NCBI RefSeq assembly: GCF_046237625.1
Contig: NZ_CP143545.1
Coordinates: forward strand, 1,302,001 to 1,366,000
From: Paraperibacillus esterisolvens
GTDB lineage: Bacteria > Bacillota > Bacilli > Bacillales > DSM-1321
Reading direction: 5' to 3'
Length of the DNA stretch: 64,000 nucleotides
Shown here: positions 52,686 through 61,288 of the stretch, piece by piece
How positions within the stretch are numbered: position 1 is the first letter of the stretch
Layout of the letters: each line of letters starts with the position of its first letter
Made by a program: the position numbers and the translations under genes
The notes under the pieces: generated by a model
What the model was told of the DNA's origin: nothing
The model's database searches: none
What the model saw: the letters and a program-made list of their open reading frames with translations, nothing else

Positions 52686-53393
52686 ATGAAAATAAAGTGG
52701 GGCATGAGTGCGGCAGCAGTCTTGACCGGCCTTATGCTTGCGGTGCAATTCCAGACAGTCAAAGACCCTAAAATTCAGGATACGAGGGACTCATGGGAAC
52801 TGCGGGCTGATATTTTGGCTGAGAAGGACAGGCAATCCAAGATACTGAGGGAACTGGAAGAACTGGAGGCACAGTCCGCCGGCTATGAAAACGATAAAAG
52901 CCGCAGCAAGGAAAAAGCCCTGCAGCAGACATTAAGTGAATTAAAGAAAGAAACAGGCCTTACTGATGTCACCGGTCCTGGTGTGTATCTTACCATAGAG
53001 CCGCTCCCTGAAGCGGAAATGCTTGGCGGGACGGCCTATGCAGTTTCACCTGAACTGCTGAAGCGCCTCATCAACGAACTGAACATGTACAATGCTGAAC
53101 ATATATCAATCAATGGCCACAGGATCATAGGCACTTCCGTGATTCGGGAAATTAACGGTGAGCCTAAGCTTGATGGTTTTTCACTTAAAGATTATCCAAT
53201 CAAGGTCAGGGTCATTTCAGAAGATGCGGTCAATCTGTATGACCGCATCAAGGTATCAAAAGTCCTCGAGCAATTTTTTGTGGACAATCTTCAGGTTACT
53301 GTTTCAAGGCCCGTAAAACGGCTCTTGGTCCCTAAATATCAGCAGGATTTAAATATTAGATATTTAGAGCCCGGGGATTCAGGAAAAAGGTAA
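52686..53393 (+). CDS. ylxX: YlxX, DUF881 protein, paralogue of YlxW
   Basis: A 235-residue protein with an N-terminal anchor (GMSAAAVLTGLMLAVQF), a coiled coil and the DUF881 domain (TDVTGPGVYLTIEPLP, then HISINGHRIIGTSVIREING). Same layout as ylxW, so the two come from a duplication. Function unknown. The ATG at 52686 follows GGGTGGATGAT; a GTG three codons earlier lies in that site. It sits 30 bp after ylxW and 13 bp before sbp. Confidence 0.85.
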   Translation: MKIKWGMSAAAVLTGLMLAVQFQTVKDPKIQDTRDSWELRADILAEKDRQSKILRELEELEAQSAGYENDKSRSKEKALQQTLSELKKETGLTDVTGPGVYLTIEPLPEAEMLGGTAYAVSPELLKRLINELNMYNAEHISINGHRIIGTSVIREINGEPKLDGFSLKDYPIKVRVISEDAVNLYDRIKVSKVLEQFFVDNLQVTVSRPVKRLLVPKYQQDLNIRYLEPGDSGKR

Positions 53394-53406
53394 GGGGGAA
53401 TTGCTG

Positions 53407-53763
53407 GTGTGGCTTCCTGTTTTTGGCCTGGCTGCCGGGCTTGTCATCGGACTGATGACCGACGTGAGAATTCCGGAAGAGTATTCAAATTACCTCTCTA
53501 TCGCCGTACTCGCTGCCCTGGATACTCTGTTTGGCGGAATGCGTGCCTACCTGCAGAATCTATATGATGAGAAGGTATTTGTTTCAGGCTTCTTTTTTAA
53601 TATCCTTCTGGCTGCAAGTTTAGCTTTTCTAGGTGTTCATCTTGGTGTAGACTTGTATTTAGCTGCGATATTTGCTTTTGGGGTAAGATTATTCCAGAAT
53701 ATTGCGGTAATCAGAAGGATCCTGCTGGCGAAATGGGCAGGGCCGGCTGAAAAAAATTTGTGA
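53407..53763 (+). CDS. sbp: Small basic protein Sbp (DUF1290)
   Basis: A 118-residue membrane protein with three or four helices and the very conserved YSNYLSIAVLAALDTLFGG and FVSGFFFNILLAASLAFLG blocks. Function unknown, always next to ftsA in Bacilli. The frame opens with TTG at 53401, two codons upstream, but it is only 1-2 bases from AAGGGGGAA; the GTG at 53407 has normal spacing and gives the expected MWLPV. Confidence 0.88.
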   Translation: MWLPVFGLAAGLVIGLMTDVRIPEEYSNYLSIAVLAALDTLFGGMRAYLQNLYDEKVFVSGFFFNILLAASLAFLGVHLGVDLYLAAIFAFGVRLFQNIAVIRRILLAKWAGPAEKNL

Positions 53764-53770
53764 AATTAAA

Positions 53771-53795
53771 AGGTTTTGCCTGGATTTTGAAGAAT
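53771..53795 (+). promoter_or_regulatory. SigH-like promoter for ftsAZ
   Basis: AGGTTTT (53771-53777), 11 bp, GAAGAAT (53789-53795) resembles the SigH pattern (AGGA-WWW / RNNGAAT), with one mismatch and slightly short spacing. B. subtilis ftsAZ has a SigH promoter used at sporulation onset. Confidence 0.4.
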
Positions 53796-53899
53796 GTTTT
53801 TAATAGTAATTTAAAAACGTATATACTATCCTATATATTATAAATTCTACTATGTTGTTCTATTAAAAAAACTTTTCAGGTTAAAGGAGGTGCCATAGA

Positions 53900-55195
53900 A
53901 TGAACAGCAATGAAATTTATGTAAGTCTTGACATCGGTACATCCAGTGTAAAAGTTATCATTGGTGAAATGGTCAATGACACATTAAACATTATTGGAGT
54001 TGGCAATGTAAAGTCAGAAGGTATTAAGAAAGGTTCCATTGTCGATATAGACGAGACGGTTCATTCTATTCAAAGGGCTGTGGAACAGGCTGAAAGAATG
54101 GTAGGGATGGAGATCAAGCGGGTGGTCGTCGGGATCAGCGGCAATCACATCATGCTCCAGCCATGTCACGGAGTGGTTGCAGTTTCCAGCAGCAATAAAG
54201 AAATAACAGAAGAGGATGTCGCCCGTGTAAGGGAAGCATCAGAGCTATTGACAATCCCGGCTGACAGGGAAATCATCGATGTAATCCCTATCCACTACAA
54301 GGTGGACGAGCTGGACGAGATCAGCGATCCCCGCGGGATGATCGGGGTCCGTCTCGAGATGAGGGGCATACTTATAACAGGTCTTCGCACATTATTACAT
54401 AATACTTTGCGCTGTGTTGAACGAGCGGGTCTCGAAATTACAGATATCGCATTGCAGCCCCTTGCTGCCGGATCACTTGTACTGTCGAAGGACGAAAAGG
54501 AGCTTGGAGTGGCGCTTGTTGATATAGGAGGAGGCTCCACTACCCTTGCGGTATTCGAGCAGGGACATCTGAAATTCACCTTCGCCATCCCAATCGGCGG
54601 TGAAACACTTACCAAGGACCTTTCGATTGTCCTCCGCACCACTACTGAAGACGCTGAAAAGATCAAATTGGCCCATGGGCACGCCTTCTACGATGAAGCA
54701 TCGGAAGACGATGTTTTCAATGTTCCCATCATTGGAAGCGACCAGATGCAGCCATGCAATCAGCTGATGATTTCTGAGATAATCGAAGCAAGGCTTTCGG
54801 AGATTTTTGACTTGATCACCGAAGAGCTCAGAAGAATGGGCTATCAGGATCTTCCTGGAGGCTTTGTGCTGACAGGCGGTGCAGTGAAGATGCCTGGGGT
54901 GCTGGAACTATCGCAATTGATTTTCCAGAACAGGGTCAGGATGGCAGAGCCTAACTATATAGGTGTAAGGGAACCGCAATATACGACGGCTGTAGGACTG
55001 ATCAAGCATGCCTGCAGGAAGAGCCGCATGCAGGGTGAGTCGCTGGGTACTCCTGTAGCTGCCATGAATACAGCCGAAAAGGCTGAAAGAAGGAATAGTA
55101 AGCCATCCCAGCAGCCTAAGGAGAAAGCAGAAAAGCAGCCAGCAGAAAAAGGTGACTCAAAGTTCAAAAAGTTCCTTGGCTATTTCTTTGAATAA
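53900..55195 (+). CDS. ftsA: Cell division protein FtsA
   Basis: A 431-residue actin-like ATPase that tethers FtsZ to the membrane. The N-terminal VSLDIGTSSVKVIIGEM is the phosphate-1 loop; VDIGGGSTTLAVF near 205 is phosphate-2; GFVLTGGAVKMPG near 320 is the adenosine motif. A Lys/Glu-rich linker leads to the C-terminal amphipathic anchor SKFKKFLGYFFE. The ATG follows AAAGGAGGTGCCATAGA. ftsZ is 39 bp away in the same operon. Confidence 0.97.
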   Translation: MNSNEIYVSLDIGTSSVKVIIGEMVNDTLNIIGVGNVKSEGIKKGSIVDIDETVHSIQRAVEQAERMVGMEIKRVVVGISGNHIMLQPCHGVVAVSSSNKEITEEDVARVREASELLTIPADREIIDVIPIHYKVDELDEISDPRGMIGVRLEMRGILITGLRTLLHNTLRCVERAGLEITDIALQPLAAGSLVLSKDEKELGVALVDIGGGSTTLAVFEQGHLKFTFAIPIGGETLTKDLSIVLRTTTEDAEKIKLAHGHAFYDEASEDDVFNVPIIGSDQMQPCNQLMISEIIEARLSEIFDLITEELRRMGYQDLPGGFVLTGGAVKMPGVLELSQLIFQNRVRMAEPNYIGVREPQYTTAVGLIKHACRKSRMQGESLGTPVAAMNTAEKAERRNSKPSQQPKEKAEKQPAEKGDSKFKKFLGYFFE

Positions 55196-55234
55196 AAAAT
55201 TCATCTTGGATATCGTTTAAATAGGAGGATTGTC

Positions 55235-56404
55235 ATGTTAGAGTTTGATAGTAATTTAGATTCGTTAGCGACGATAAAAGTCATTGGCGTGGGCGGCGGC
55301 GGAAATAATGCTGTTAACCGTATGATAGAGCATGGTGTGCAGGGTGTGGAATTCATTGCCGTTAATACAGATGCGCAGGCACTGAACCTGTCCAAAGCGG
55401 AAATTAAAATGCAGATTGGCGGAAAATTAACCCGAGGCCTTGGTGCGGGTGCGAATCCTGAAGTGGGCAAAAAGGCAGCTGAAGAGAGCAAGGAGCAGAT
55501 TGAAGAGGCTTTGCGCGGCGCTGATATGGTCTTCGTAACAGCTGGTATGGGAGGCGGTACAGGTACAGGTGCAGCACCCGTAATTGCCCAGATAGCAAGA
55601 GATCTCGGAGCCTTGACTGTCGGTGTAGTTACCCGTCCCTTCACCTTTGAAGGAAGGAAGCGTGCAACTCAGGCCCAGGGTGGAATCTCAGGAATGAAAG
55701 AGGCGGTTGATACACTGATCGTCATCCCGAATGACCGACTCCTTGAGATTGTTGATAAAAGCACTCCGATGCTTGAAGCTTTCAGGGAAGCTGATAATGT
55801 TCTGAGACAGGGTGTCCAGGGCATCTCTGACTTGATTGCAACCCCGGGTCTGATCAACCTTGACTTTGCGGATGTTAAGACTATCATGTCCAACAAAGGA
55901 TCTGCATTAATGGGTATTGGTGTAGCAACAGGTGAAAACCGCGCAGCAGAAGCAGCCAAGAAGGCTGTATCCAGCCCGCTGCTTGAAACGGCCATTGACG
56001 GGGCACAGGGTGTTCTTATGAACATCACAGGCGGGTCGAACCTCAGCCTGTTTGAAGTCCAGGAGGCAGCCGATATTGTAGCCTCTGCATCTGATCAGGA
56101 CGTAAACATGATTTTCGGTTCAGTTATCAATGAGAACCTGAAAGACGAAATCATCGTCACTGTCATTGCGACAGGGTTCACCGAAGCTGAAATCCAGCAG
56201 TCAAGACCACAGCGGCCTTCCATGAATCAGCAGCAGGCCCCATCATACGGCCAGCAGCAGAACTCTTTCAGTACACAGCGCCAGCAGCAGCCGGTAAAGC
56301 GTGAAATGAAAAGGGAAGAACCTGTAGAGCAGACTAATAGACAGCATGCTGATGAAACGTTAGACATCCCTACCTTCTTAAGGAATAGAAACCGCCGCCG
56401 TTAA
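55235..56404 (+). CDS. ftsZ: Cell division protein FtsZ
   Basis: A 389-residue tubulin homologue that forms the Z-ring. IKVIGVGGGGNNAVNRM (13-29) and the tubulin signature GGGTGTG near 106-112 bind GTP; NLDFADVKTIM holds the catalytic T7 loop region. A Gln/Pro-rich linker (about 320-365) leads to the C-terminal peptide LDIPTFLRNRNRRR that binds FtsA, SepF and others. The ATG follows AGGAGGATTGTC. A terminator closes the cluster. Confidence 0.98.
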   Translation: MLEFDSNLDSLATIKVIGVGGGGNNAVNRMIEHGVQGVEFIAVNTDAQALNLSKAEIKMQIGGKLTRGLGAGANPEVGKKAAEESKEQIEEALRGADMVFVTAGMGGGTGTGAAPVIAQIARDLGALTVGVVTRPFTFEGRKRATQAQGGISGMKEAVDTLIVIPNDRLLEIVDKSTPMLEAFREADNVLRQGVQGISDLIATPGLINLDFADVKTIMSNKGSALMGIGVATGENRAAEAAKKAVSSPLLETAIDGAQGVLMNITGGSNLSLFEVQEAADIVASASDQDVNMIFGSVINENLKDEIIVTVIATGFTEAEIQQSRPQRPSMNQQQAPSYGQQQNSFSTQRQQQPVKREMKREEPVEQTNRQHADETLDIPTFLRNRNRRR

Positions 56405-56417
56405 GGATGGCGCGATT

Positions 56418-56472
56418 AAAAGAGAGAGCGAGCTAAGAGCCGGTTGCCGGCCCTTGGTCCGCTCTCTTTTTT
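56418..56472 (+). terminator. Terminator of the ftsAZ operon
   Basis: AAAGAGAGAGCG pairs with CGCTCTCTTT at the base (56419-56469), GCCGG/CCGGC-type pairing at the tip, then a T-run. Confidence 0.85.
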
Positions 56473-56624
56473 CCATTCTGGCAAGTAATAAGTTCGGGCT
56501 CCTCATCCTTTTCCCGCGGGGTAAAGGGAATGGCAGGCTGCCGGACCGGACTTTATATGAGGAAATATTACCTGACAATATACCTAAAAAACTCTTAAAA
56601 AAACCCCGCTTCTCACCCCAAAAA

Positions 56625-56657
56625 GTGACAGATTTCAGATGGGATGTACGCTATACT
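56625..56657 (+). promoter_or_regulatory. Candidate spoIIG promoter with extended spacer
   Basis: GTGACA (56625-56630), 21 bp, TATACT (56652-56657). B. subtilis spoIIG has a SigA promoter with an abnormally long spacer of about 22 bp and needs Spo0A. No full TGTCGAA box is seen upstream; only loose matches near TGACA. Confidence 0.5.
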
Positions 56658-56699
56658 TCAAAACAAACATACCTATTTCATAGGCGGGGTGGTAGTTTT

Positions 56700-57614
56700 T
56701 TGGTTATGTACCTCGATGTGGTCTGGCTGCTGAATCTTCTATTCGATTCATTGCTGCTGTATGGTGCAGCCTTAGTACTGAAAAGAAAAGCAGTGCCTCT
56801 TAGAATAGGTTTGGGAGGGCTTATCGGCTCTATCATTATTGTGCTTAATTTTACTCCTTTATACCCACTTGCCACCCATCCTGCTGGAAAGCTATTATTC
56901 TCTGTTCTCATGACTCTCACCGCATTCGGCTATAAACGTTTCAGCTATTTCATGAAGGGGCTGATGGCACTTTATCTAATTACTTTCTTAATGGGGGGGA
57001 GCATGCTCGGCGCCCACTATTTATTTCAATCAGAGACTGCCTCGTATAATACTCAGGCTGCCTATCTGCCGAACGCCTTTGGGGACCCGGTAAGCTGGCT
57101 GTTTGTAATCATTGGATTTCCTCTTTCCTGGATGTTTTCCAAAAGGAATCTGGAAAGCCTTGAAATGACAAAAATTAAATATGACAGACTCGTCAGCGTT
57201 TATATCAAGATAGGGGATTTTGAAGCAGCTGCGAGGGGCATGGTGGACAGCGGGAATTCATTGCATGATCCTTTGACACGCACACCTGTTATGATTTTTT
57301 CCTTGAAAGGATATGAAGCACAGCTTCCAGAAGGAATCCTGGCATTCCTTGAAAAACCTGATGATATGATGGCAGGCAGTGCCAATATTTCTTGGGCCCC
57401 GAGGCTCCGTCTTATACCAAGCAAGGCTATCGGTGTGGAGCACCAGCTGCTTGCGGCCTTTAAACCGGATATTATCCAGATCGAAATATCAGGCAAGCCG
57501 GCAAAAATTAAGGGGCTTGTTTCCTTCACCCTTCAGCAGCTGTCTCCTGATGAAGAGTTTGCTGCCATTCTTCACCCAAAAATGATGCTTGGGGGAGAAA
57601 CGATCAGTGCCTGA
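56700..57614 (+). CDS. spoIIGA: SpoIIGA, pro-SigE processing aspartic protease
   Basis: A 304-residue protein with five N-terminal membrane helices and a cytoplasmic aspartic-protease domain; the catalytic motif is RGMVDSGNSLHDPLT near residue 180. SpoIIGA is placed in the septum and activated by the forespore signal SpoIIR to cut pro-SigE. The TTG at 56700, seven bases after GGGGTGG, gives the expected short N-terminus before YLDVVWLLN; the frame runs back through the promoter, which rules out earlier starts. sigE follows in 32 bp. Confidence 0.93.
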   Translation: MVMYLDVVWLLNLLFDSLLLYGAALVLKRKAVPLRIGLGGLIGSIIIVLNFTPLYPLATHPAGKLLFSVLMTLTAFGYKRFSYFMKGLMALYLITFLMGGSMLGAHYLFQSETASYNTQAAYLPNAFGDPVSWLFVIIGFPLSWMFSKRNLESLEMTKIKYDRLVSVYIKIGDFEAAARGMVDSGNSLHDPLTRTPVMIFSLKGYEAQLPEGILAFLEKPDDMMAGSANISWAPRLRLIPSKAIGVEHQLLAAFKPDIIQIEISGKPAKIKGLVSFTLQQLSPDEEFAAILHPKMMLGGETISA

Positions 57615-57646
57615 TTGAGTTTTTGATTATAAGGAGGAAGAATCAC

Positions 57647-58366
57647 TTGAGAAAATGGCTGCTCCGCTTGAATTACTATTGGTATAAATTATTAATGAAG
57701 CTGGGTTTAAAGACCGATGAAATATATTACATTGGAGGCAGTGAGGCCCTGCCGCCTCCGCTCAGCAAGGAAGAGGAAGAAATCCTGATCAAGAAACTTC
57801 CTTCCGGGGATGAAACGGCAAGGTCGATGCTGATTGAGCGTAATCTGCGGCTTGTGGTGTACATTGCCCGGAAATTCGAAAATACCGGAATCAATATTGA
57901 GGATTTGATCAGCATCGGAACGATCGGACTGATCAAGGCAGTCAATACGTTCAACCCCGAAAAGAAAATAAAGCTGGCTACATATGCTTCGCGCTGCATT
58001 GAGAACGAAATCCTTATGTATTTAAGGCGTAATAATAAGATTCGTTCCGAAGTTTCTTTCGATGAGCCTCTTAATATCGACTGGGATGGGAACGAGCTCC
58101 TTCTTTCTGATGTACTGGGCACAGAGGAAGATATTATTACAAAAGATCTTGAGGCCAACGTGGACCGTAAATTGCTTACTAAAGCACTGCACCAGCTTAC
58201 AGACCGGGAAAAGCAGATCATGGAACTGAGATTCGGCCTGCTTGGAGGAGAGGAGAAAACCCAGAAGGATGTAGCCGATATGCTCGGGATTTCTCAGTCC
58301 TATATCTCCCGCCTGGAAAAGCGGATTATTAAGAGGCTGAGAAAAGAATTCAATAAGATGGTCTAG
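57647..58366 (+). CDS. sigE: Pro-sigma-E, mother-cell sporulation sigma factor
   Basis: A 239-residue sigma-70 family protein made as an inactive precursor; the basic, hydrophobic first 27 or so residues (RKWLLRLNYYWYKLLMKLG) form the pro-part cut near YYIGG. Region 2 includes NLRLVVYIARKFENTGINIE and FNPEKKIKLATYASRCI; region 4 ends ISQSYISRLEKRIIKR. The TTG start follows AAGGAGGAAGAATCAC and gives the family length. It is in the spoIIG operon with its activating protease. Confidence 0.97.
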   Translation: MRKWLLRLNYYWYKLLMKLGLKTDEIYYIGGSEALPPPLSKEEEEILIKKLPSGDETARSMLIERNLRLVVYIARKFENTGINIEDLISIGTIGLIKAVNTFNPEKKIKLATYASRCIENEILMYLRRNNKIRSEVSFDEPLNIDWDGNELLLSDVLGTEEDIITKDLEANVDRKLLTKALHQLTDREKQIMELRFGLLGGEEKTQKDVADMLGISQSYISRLEKRIIKRLRKEFNKMV

Positions 58367-58478
58367 ACGTTACAAAGGGTAATCCTGTAAAAATTTTTTT
58401 AATCCTTAAAAGCCTTATATGTCCTTGAATTGGGCTGGATTCAAACAGCCAGAGCGGCTGAAGGAAGCAGAATCAAAT

Positions 58479-58506
58479 GCATATTTTTCCTTCTCACGGA
58501 GATACT
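58479..58506 (+). promoter_or_regulatory. Candidate SigF promoter of sigG
   Basis: GCATA (58479-58483), 14 bp, GGAGATACT (58498-58506). The second part fully matches the SigF -10 pattern GG-N-R-A-N-A-M-T. It lies 38 bp before the sigG start, in agreement with forespore expression of sigG. Confidence 0.6.
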
Positions 58507-58543
58507 GTTTTTTGTACAGCAGCTCCTGCAAGGAGGGAATGGA

Positions 58544-59323
58544 TTGACTAGAAATAAAGTTGAAATTTGCGGGGTAGATACCTCAAAGCTTCCAGTTCTA
58601 AAGAATGAGGAAATGAGAAAGCTCTTTAAAGAAATGCAGGAAGGTGACGATTTTGCCCGTGAAAAGCTGGTGAATGGTAACCTCAGGCTTGTTCTCAGCG
58701 TCATCCAAAGATTCAATAACCGCGGTGAATATGTAGATGACTTATTCCAGGTGGGCTGTATCGGACTTATGAAATCCATTGATAATTTTGATCTGGGTCA
58801 GAATGTGAAATTTTCGACGTATGCCGTACCGATGATCATCGGTGAAATAAGGCGGTATCTGAGGGACAATAATCCAATCAGGGTATCCAGATCGCTTCGG
58901 GATATTGCTTACAAAGCCCTTCAGGTAAAGGAAAGGCTTATGAGCGAGACATCGCGTGAACCAACGGCAGAGGAAATTGCCAAAGTCCTGGAAGTGCCGC
59001 ATGAGGAAATAGTGTTTGCCCTGGATGCCATCCAGGACCCCGTATCACTGTTCGAGCCCATTTATAATGATGGGGGCGATCCCATTTATGTAATGGATCA
59101 GCTCAGTGATGAGAAGAACAAGGACAATCTATGGATAGACGAGATTGCCTTGAAAGAGGGGATGAGAAGGCTCAATGAGCGGGAAAAAATGATCTTGAGG
59201 AAACGCTTCTTCCAAGGTAAGACCCAGATGGAGGTTGCAGACGAGATCGGCATTTCACAGGCTCAGGTATCAAGGCTTGAAAAGGCTGCCATTAAGCAGA
59301 TGAATAAGAATATCCAGCATTGA
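58544..59323 (+). CDS. sigG: Sigma-G, late forespore sigma factor
   Basis: A 259-residue sigma-70 factor. The N-terminal NKVEICGVDTSKLPVLKNEE, region 2 with FNNRGEYVDDLFQVGCIGL and NVKFSTYAVPMIIGEIRRYL, and region 4 with ISQAQVSRLEKAAIKQM are nearly identical to B. subtilis SigG. It drives forespore genes after engulfment. The TTG start follows AAGGAGGGAATGGA; the upstream frame through 58430 would cross the SigF promoter and is rejected. Terminator follows. Confidence 0.96.
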   Translation: MTRNKVEICGVDTSKLPVLKNEEMRKLFKEMQEGDDFAREKLVNGNLRLVLSVIQRFNNRGEYVDDLFQVGCIGLMKSIDNFDLGQNVKFSTYAVPMIIGEIRRYLRDNNPIRVSRSLRDIAYKALQVKERLMSETSREPTAEEIAKVLEVPHEEIVFALDAIQDPVSLFEPIYNDGGDPIYVMDQLSDEKNKDNLWIDEIALKEGMRRLNEREKMILRKRFFQGKTQMEVADEIGISQAQVSRLEKAAIKQMNKNIQH

Positions 59324-59365
59324 ATCTATGCGGATATGGCTTGCAATATAAAATAGTGTACCCAG

Positions 59366-59392
59366 GAGGCTGTTACTGACAGCCTCTTTTCT
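59366..59392 (+). terminator. Terminator of sigG
   Basis: GAGGCTG (59366-59372) pairs with CAGCCTC (59380-59386), then TTTTCTTTG. Confidence 0.88.
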
Positions 59393-59457
59393 TTGTTTCC
59401 GTTCATGTGAATGGTCTATAAAACATATAATGGGGATAAAACGGCTGGGGGGATAAC

Positions 59458-59718
59458 ATGAATCTGCTCGCAGATCTCCAGAAAAAAGATATCATTGCCC
59501 TGAATGACGGGAGCATACTCGGTACCGCCATAGATGTGGAATTGGAACCCTCTACTGGACAGATCATCTCATTGATTGTTTCAAAACACAGAACGCATAG
59601 TCTTTTCAGTCAAGACCCAGAGATTTTAATCCCGTGGGAGCAAATTGTAAAAATCGGCACAGAAGTCATATTCGTTAAATCAGCTTCAGGGCTGGATCCT
59701 TTTCAAAATGAAACGTAA
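59458..59718 (+). CDS. ylmC: YlmC/YmxH-family PRC-barrel protein
   Basis: An 86-residue beta-rich protein: KKDIIALNDGSILGTAIDVE (9-28) followed by ILIPWEQIVKIGTEVIFV is the PRC-barrel pattern. Members are listed as sporulation proteins with unknown activity. The ATG follows GGGGGGATAAC. It starts the ylm block; ylmA and ylmB of B. subtilis are not present upstream. Confidence 0.85.
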   Translation: MNLLADLQKKDIIALNDGSILGTAIDVELEPSTGQIISLIVSKHRTHSLFSQDPEILIPWEQIVKIGTEVIFVKSASGLDPFQNET

Positions 59719-59778
59719 AAAATTCCGGGTTTCCATAATATATGGTAAACTGAAAAAAAAGTAAAAAGAGGTTGACAT

Positions 59779-60618
59779 ATGTCAGAACCATTTATCGTGG
59801 CGGAGCAAAAATATTTCAGGCTGGCTCCATTTGAGGATAAGGATCCCCGCATTACAGCCGGCTTCACTTCAAGAGAAGGCGGCATATCCGGGAACCATTT
59901 CAATTCATTGAATATGGGGTATCATGTAGGGGATGTCCAGGAGAAGGTCACAGCAAACAGAGCCCGGCTTGCCGGAGAAATAGGGTTTGGGCTGCCATCC
60001 TGGTGCGGTGCTGAACAGACCCATGGCACAAATATTATGAAGCTCACAAAAGAACATGCGGGCATGGGTGCAGACAGCTATATATCTGCCATCAAGGACA
60101 CCGATGGGTTTTTTACGGATCAGGAGGGCCTTCTTTTGACGATGTGTTTTGCCGACTGTGTCCCGCTTTATTTTTTGGCACCTGAGAGAGGGTTGGCGGG
60201 CATTGCCCATGCCGGCTGGAAGGGAACCACCGCTGGAATCGGCTCTAAAATGGCAGAGAGGTGGGGTGAAGAAGGGGTCCGCCCCTCTGATATTTTTGCT
60301 GCAATCGGCCCATCGATCTGCAAATCGTGTTATATTGTAGACGACAGAGTGATAAATTTCGCTAAAAACAGACTAGAAGAAGCTGACAAAAAGCCCTATA
60401 ATCAAATTAAAGAGGGACAATATGAGCTGGATCTGAAAGAACTCAACTCGATCATCCTGCAAAAGGCCGGCATACCTGCCGATAATATATATGTATCCAG
60501 CATGTGTACAAGCTGTCACAGCTCCTTTTTCTCCCATAGGAAAGACAGGGGGAAGACCGGCCGGATGATGGGCTTTATCGGCTTGAAGGAGGAAGCATCA
60601 CGTGAAGGTATCAGATAA
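59779..60618 (+). CDS. pgeF: Peptidoglycan editing factor PgeF (YlmD, laccase-domain)
   Basis: A 279-residue single-domain protein of the DUF152/laccase-domain family. The zinc or copper ligands sit in QTHGTN, FADCVPLYF and IAHAGWKGT, and AIGPSICKSCYIVDD follows. Family members hydrolyse purine nucleosides or remove wrong UDP-MurNAc-L-Ser; which applies here is not clear. It overlaps ylmE by 17 bp, so translation is coupled. Confidence 0.9.
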   Translation: MSEPFIVAEQKYFRLAPFEDKDPRITAGFTSREGGISGNHFNSLNMGYHVGDVQEKVTANRARLAGEIGFGLPSWCGAEQTHGTNIMKLTKEHAGMGADSYISAIKDTDGFFTDQEGLLLTMCFADCVPLYFLAPERGLAGIAHAGWKGTTAGIGSKMAERWGEEGVRPSDIFAAIGPSICKSCYIVDDRVINFAKNRLEEADKKPYNQIKEGQYELDLKELNSIILQKAGIPADNIYVSSMCTSCHSSFFSHRKDRGKTGRMMGFIGLKEEASREGIR

Positions 60619-61270
60619 TCTGGAAGTTATAAACGAAAAGATAAAGGCAGCATGTGAAAAGAGCGGCCGTGCCACGGGTGAAATCAATCTTGTAGCCGTC
60701 ACCAAATACGTTTCAGCTGAAAGGGCTGCGGAAGCCCTTGAATCAGGCGTGACTCATCTTGGTGAGAACAGGGATGAAGGTCTGCTCGAAAAGTGGGCGG
60801 TACTTAAGGACAGGCCTGCATGGCACTTCATCGGAAGCCTTCAGACGAGAAAAGTCAGGAATATCATTGATAAAGTCGAATACATCCATTCACTCGACAG
60901 GATTTCGCTTGCCGATGAAATACAAAAAAGAGCTTCAGGACCCATCAAATGTTTTATCCAGGTCAATGTATCCGGGGAAGAATCAAAGCATGGTTTGGAG
61001 CCAGGGGCGGTCGCAGATTTCATCAAGGAAATCAGCGGCCATGACCGCATCATCACAGCCGGGCTTATGACTATGGCCCCCCTGACAGGTGATGAAGAAA
61101 AAATCCGCACAAGCTTCAGGGAATTAAGGAATCTTAGGGATCAGATACAGCAGCTCGGCATAGCCAACGCTCCTTGCAAGGAATTGTCCATGGGGATGTC
61201 AAACGATTTTCAGATTGCCATTGAAGAAGGTGCCACATTCATCCGTATCGGCACCGCTTTGGTCGGCTAA
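60602..61270 (+). CDS. ylmE: YggS-family PLP-binding protein YlmE
   Basis: A 222-residue alanine-racemase-like barrel. LVAVTKYVSAERAAEAL (about 29-45) carries the PLP-binding Lys, HLGENRDEGLLEKW and WHFIGSLQTRKVRNI are family blocks, and the C-terminal LSMGMSNDFQIAIEEGATFIRIGTALVG (in two halves) binds the phosphate. The family keeps vitamin B6 and amino-acid pools in balance and has no known catalytic reaction. The start is GTG after GGAGGAAGCATCAC. Confidence 0.92.
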   Translation: MKVSDNLEVINEKIKAACEKSGRATGEINLVAVTKYVSAERAAEALESGVTHLGENRDEGLLEKWAVLKDRPAWHFIGSLQTRKVRNIIDKVEYIHSLDRISLADEIQKRASGPIKCFIQVNVSGEESKHGLEPGAVADFIKEISGHDRIITAGLMTMAPLTGDEEKIRTSFRELRNLRDQIQQLGIANAPCKELSMGMSNDFQIAIEEGATFIRIGTALVG

Positions 61271-61288
61271 ATTTAAGGAGGCAGACAG

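Noticed and set aside
56454..56699. N-terminal extension of spoIIGA by 82 codons
   Set aside because: It runs through the ftsZ terminator and the spoIIG promoter and has no match to the family.
58430..58543. N-terminal extension of sigG by 38 codons
   Set aside because: It spans the SigF promoter; the known SigG N-terminus begins at the TTG at 58544.
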